A DNA stretch of 64,000 bases from Lysobacteraceae bacterium (GTDB lineage: Bacteria; Pseudomonadota; Gammaproteobacteria; Xanthomonadales; Xanthomonadaceae): positions 124,001 through 188,000 of the forward strand of contig JAEUPQ010000017.1 in NCBI GenBank assembly GCA_016789405.1, written 5' to 3'. Under the pieces are notes generated by a model. That model searched no databases. It was not told the DNA's origin and worked only from the letters and a program-made list of their open reading frames with translations. Made by a program: the position numbers and the translations under genes. Positions 62,666 to 64,000 of this stretch are shown here, one piece after another; the stretch's first letter is position 1, and each line of letters starts with the position of its first letter.

Positions 62666-64000
62666 TCAGCGCCTGGCCGACGCCGCATTCGAATTCGTCA
62701 CCACGCCGCTGGTCGTGTTCTTGATCCAGTAGTAGTAGGTCACTCCGGTGGCTGCCGTGGTGTCGGTATGACTGCGCGCACCGGATGCAACGACCGCGAC
62801 GCGCACGCGGCCGGCCGGATCGGCATCGGTGTCGCGGTAGACCTCCTGCGTCGCAGTGGTCAGGTTCGAGGTCGTCCAGTTCAGCGCGATGCCGTTGCTG
62901 GAAGAGGCCGCACCGAGGTTGATCGAGGCCGTCCCGCCGCCACTGCCGCATTGCGGTGCGCTCGTGGCGAGATTGGTGTTCGCGCCAGCCGTGCTGGACA
63001 CGAGGCATTTCACCTGCGATGCCGGTGCGATCGACAGGCTGTATGGCAAGGCTTCCGGGAATGCACGCGTGGTCTGCCAGTTGGTCGCATTCACGCTGCC
63101 GCTGTCGCCGGAGGTCCAGGTGATGCCGCTGCCGACATGGTTGTTGCGCAGGTCCCAGTAACCGATCTGCGAGCTGTCGCGAGAAGTGACCGGGTTGGCG
63201 ATGTTCTCGAAGTAGTTCGCCTCGATCAGCGATACGCCGCCCATGCGCACGTTGATGCCCGATGTCGAGACATTGCCGAAGTAGTTGTTGGCCATGTGGG
63301 TCAGGCCGAATCGCTGCAGCGGCAGGCGCGACTGCACGTTCTCGAATCGATTGCGGTAGTAGGTGGTACGCGCGGCGTTGTGTTCGGTGGAGCTGTCGCT
63401 GTGGCCGTTGAGCGACACCTTCTGGTAGGTGTGGATGTGGTTGTACGACAGCGTGACGTTGAACGCGCCGCGCTTGATGTCGATGCCGCCGTCGAAGCTG
63501 GCGTCGCCGGCACCGGGGCATTTGGTGAGCGATGCGAAGATGGTGTTGTGGTCGATCCAGATCTTCGACGGGATGCGTCCGGTGCCGCGACCTTCGACGG
63601 TGATCGAATCCGCGCCTTCGCCGCCTGGCAGCAGGCCGATGGTCATGTTGCGGACGATGATGTTCTTCGAATTGCCGACGATGAAGATGCCGAAATTCGC
63701 CGAGGATCCCGCTGCGCCGAGGATGGTGATGTCGCTCTTGTCCTTGATCTCGACCACGTTCGGCGACTTCTGCCACTGCGCGCAGACGTCGGTGATGCTG
63801 CTGTAGTTGAAGCGGCCGGTGTAATTCAGCACCAGGCCGCCGGTGCCGCTGTAGGCGCTGATCGCGGCGCGCATCTGTTCGGGCGTGCTGACGGTGACCG
63901 GCGTGCGGCTGCCGCCGCCGGTGGTGCCGGCGGCATAGCCCATCGCCTGGGCGTTGACGTGCGGGGCGAAGGCGAGGCCGAGTGCGGCGACGCCGGCCAG
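62666..64000 (-). CDS. Secreted pectate lyase (PL1) with C-terminal Fn3-like domain, 5' end cut by window
   Basis: This is a polysaccharide lyase family 1 enzyme that cleaves polygalacturonate by beta-elimination. The parallel beta-helix shows WIDHNTIF (Ca-binding), FDGGIDIKRGAFNVTLSYNH (quoted to its ends GGIDI and SYNHI) and the catalytic-Arg region NVQSRLPLQRFGLTH. From about residue 330 (counting from 63943) a Fn3-like domain with SNGIALNWTTSNL and GVTYYYWIKN follows. The open frame runs upstream of the ATG at 63943 with LAGVAALGLAFAPHVNAQA, a signal-peptide sequence, so the start lies beyond 64000. Confidence 0.93.
   Translation of the reverse strand: MAGVAALGLAFAPHVNAQAMGYAAGTTGGGSRTPVTVSTPEQMRAAISAYSGTGGLVLNYTGRFNYSSITDVCAQWQKSPNVVEIKDKSDITILGAAGSSANFGIFIVGNSKNIIVRNMTIGLLPGGEGADSITVEGRGTGRIPSKIWIDHNTIFASLTKCPGAGDASFDGGIDIKRGAFNVTLSYNHIHTYQKVSLNGHSDSSTEHNAARTTYYRNRFENVQSRLPLQRFGLTHMANNYFGNVSTSGINVRMGGVSLIEANYFENIANPVTSRDSSQIGYWDLRNNHVGSGITWTSGDSGSVNATNWQTTRAFPEALPYSLSIAPASQVKCLVSSTAGANTNLATSAPQCGSGGGTASINLGAASSSNGIALNWTTSNLTTATQEVYRDTDADPAGRVRVAVVASGARSHTDTTAATGVTYYYWIKNTTSGVVTNSNAASARR

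Noticed and set aside
1..64000. tRNA, rRNA, CRISPR or insertion-sequence features
   Set aside because: No cloverleaf with a GGTTCGA-type T-arm, rRNA segment, spaced identical repeats or transposase was seen when reading both strands; a dedicated search was not possible here.

Overview
The window is high-GC chromosomal DNA of a gammaproteobacterium. It most likely belongs to the Xanthomonadaceae (Lysobacter/Luteimonas-like). The placement rests on AhpC, AhpF and OxyR of xanthomonad type, a short H-NS-type protein, a regulatory PTS made only of EIIA(Man-type), HPr and EI, a lipoprotein-type DsbC, and the gene orders pepA-holC-valS, pssA-holD-rimI and yqgE-exonuclease-ruvX-pyrB. It is mostly core chromosome: no tRNA, rRNA, CRISPR, prophage or insertion sequence was seen. 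Both edges cut genes: a ferredoxin reductase on the left and a secreted pectate lyase on the right.

Layout. 1-3 kb: fatty-acid desaturase with its reductase, then a membrane protein. 3-5.6 kb (minus): yqgE-exonuclease-ruvX-pyrB operon. 5.7-17.2 kb: six paralogous secreted cysteine-rich proteins, one alone on the plus strand (5735-6778) and five in tandem on the minus strand (11210-17185). Between the two groups lie scoBA, an ATP-grasp gene and etfBA. 17.4-23.4 kb: amino-acid exporter, H-NS-like protein, proS, pssA, a probable holD and rimI. 23.5-31.1 kb: pepA-holC-valS (minus) and lptFG (plus). 31.4-35.5 kb: two unknown proteins (one of low GC), RDD protein, xerD and dsbC. 35.6-43.4 kb: purL, a HAD protein, a methyltransferase and the PTS genes. 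43.5-48.4 kb: RlaP-like nucleotidyltransferase, rlmM, deaminase, Cys-rich lipoprotein and glnS. 48.7-57.5 kb: a membrane diguanylate cyclase, then a peroxide-defence block (msrA, DUF3501-rubrerythrin, oxyR, ahpF, ahpC). 57.5-64 kb: lipoprotein hydrolase, prmC, pip, a HEXXH peptidase, two unknowns and the pectate lyase.

The most unusual content is the six-member secreted family. Every member has a signal peptide, a KWG...RVY amino-terminal domain, a beta-rich PCR(I)(V/L)DTR...DVVGYF module, exactly eight cysteines in the mature protein at equivalent positions, and an invariant carboxy-terminal CCRVPGR. Closest relatives differ between the amino-terminal, middle and carboxy-terminal segments, which suggests shuffling among the copies. 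A second pattern is that six unrelated genes (yqgE, pssA, the RDD gene, xerD, the PTS EIIA gene and prmC) have a TANNNT hexamer exactly six bases before the ATG and no Shine-Dalgarno sequence, as expected for leaderless mRNAs. Other points are a mosaic valS with two low-GC patches, an overlooked-looking holD, an OxyR-type site before ahpC, and two intergenic palindromic repeats.
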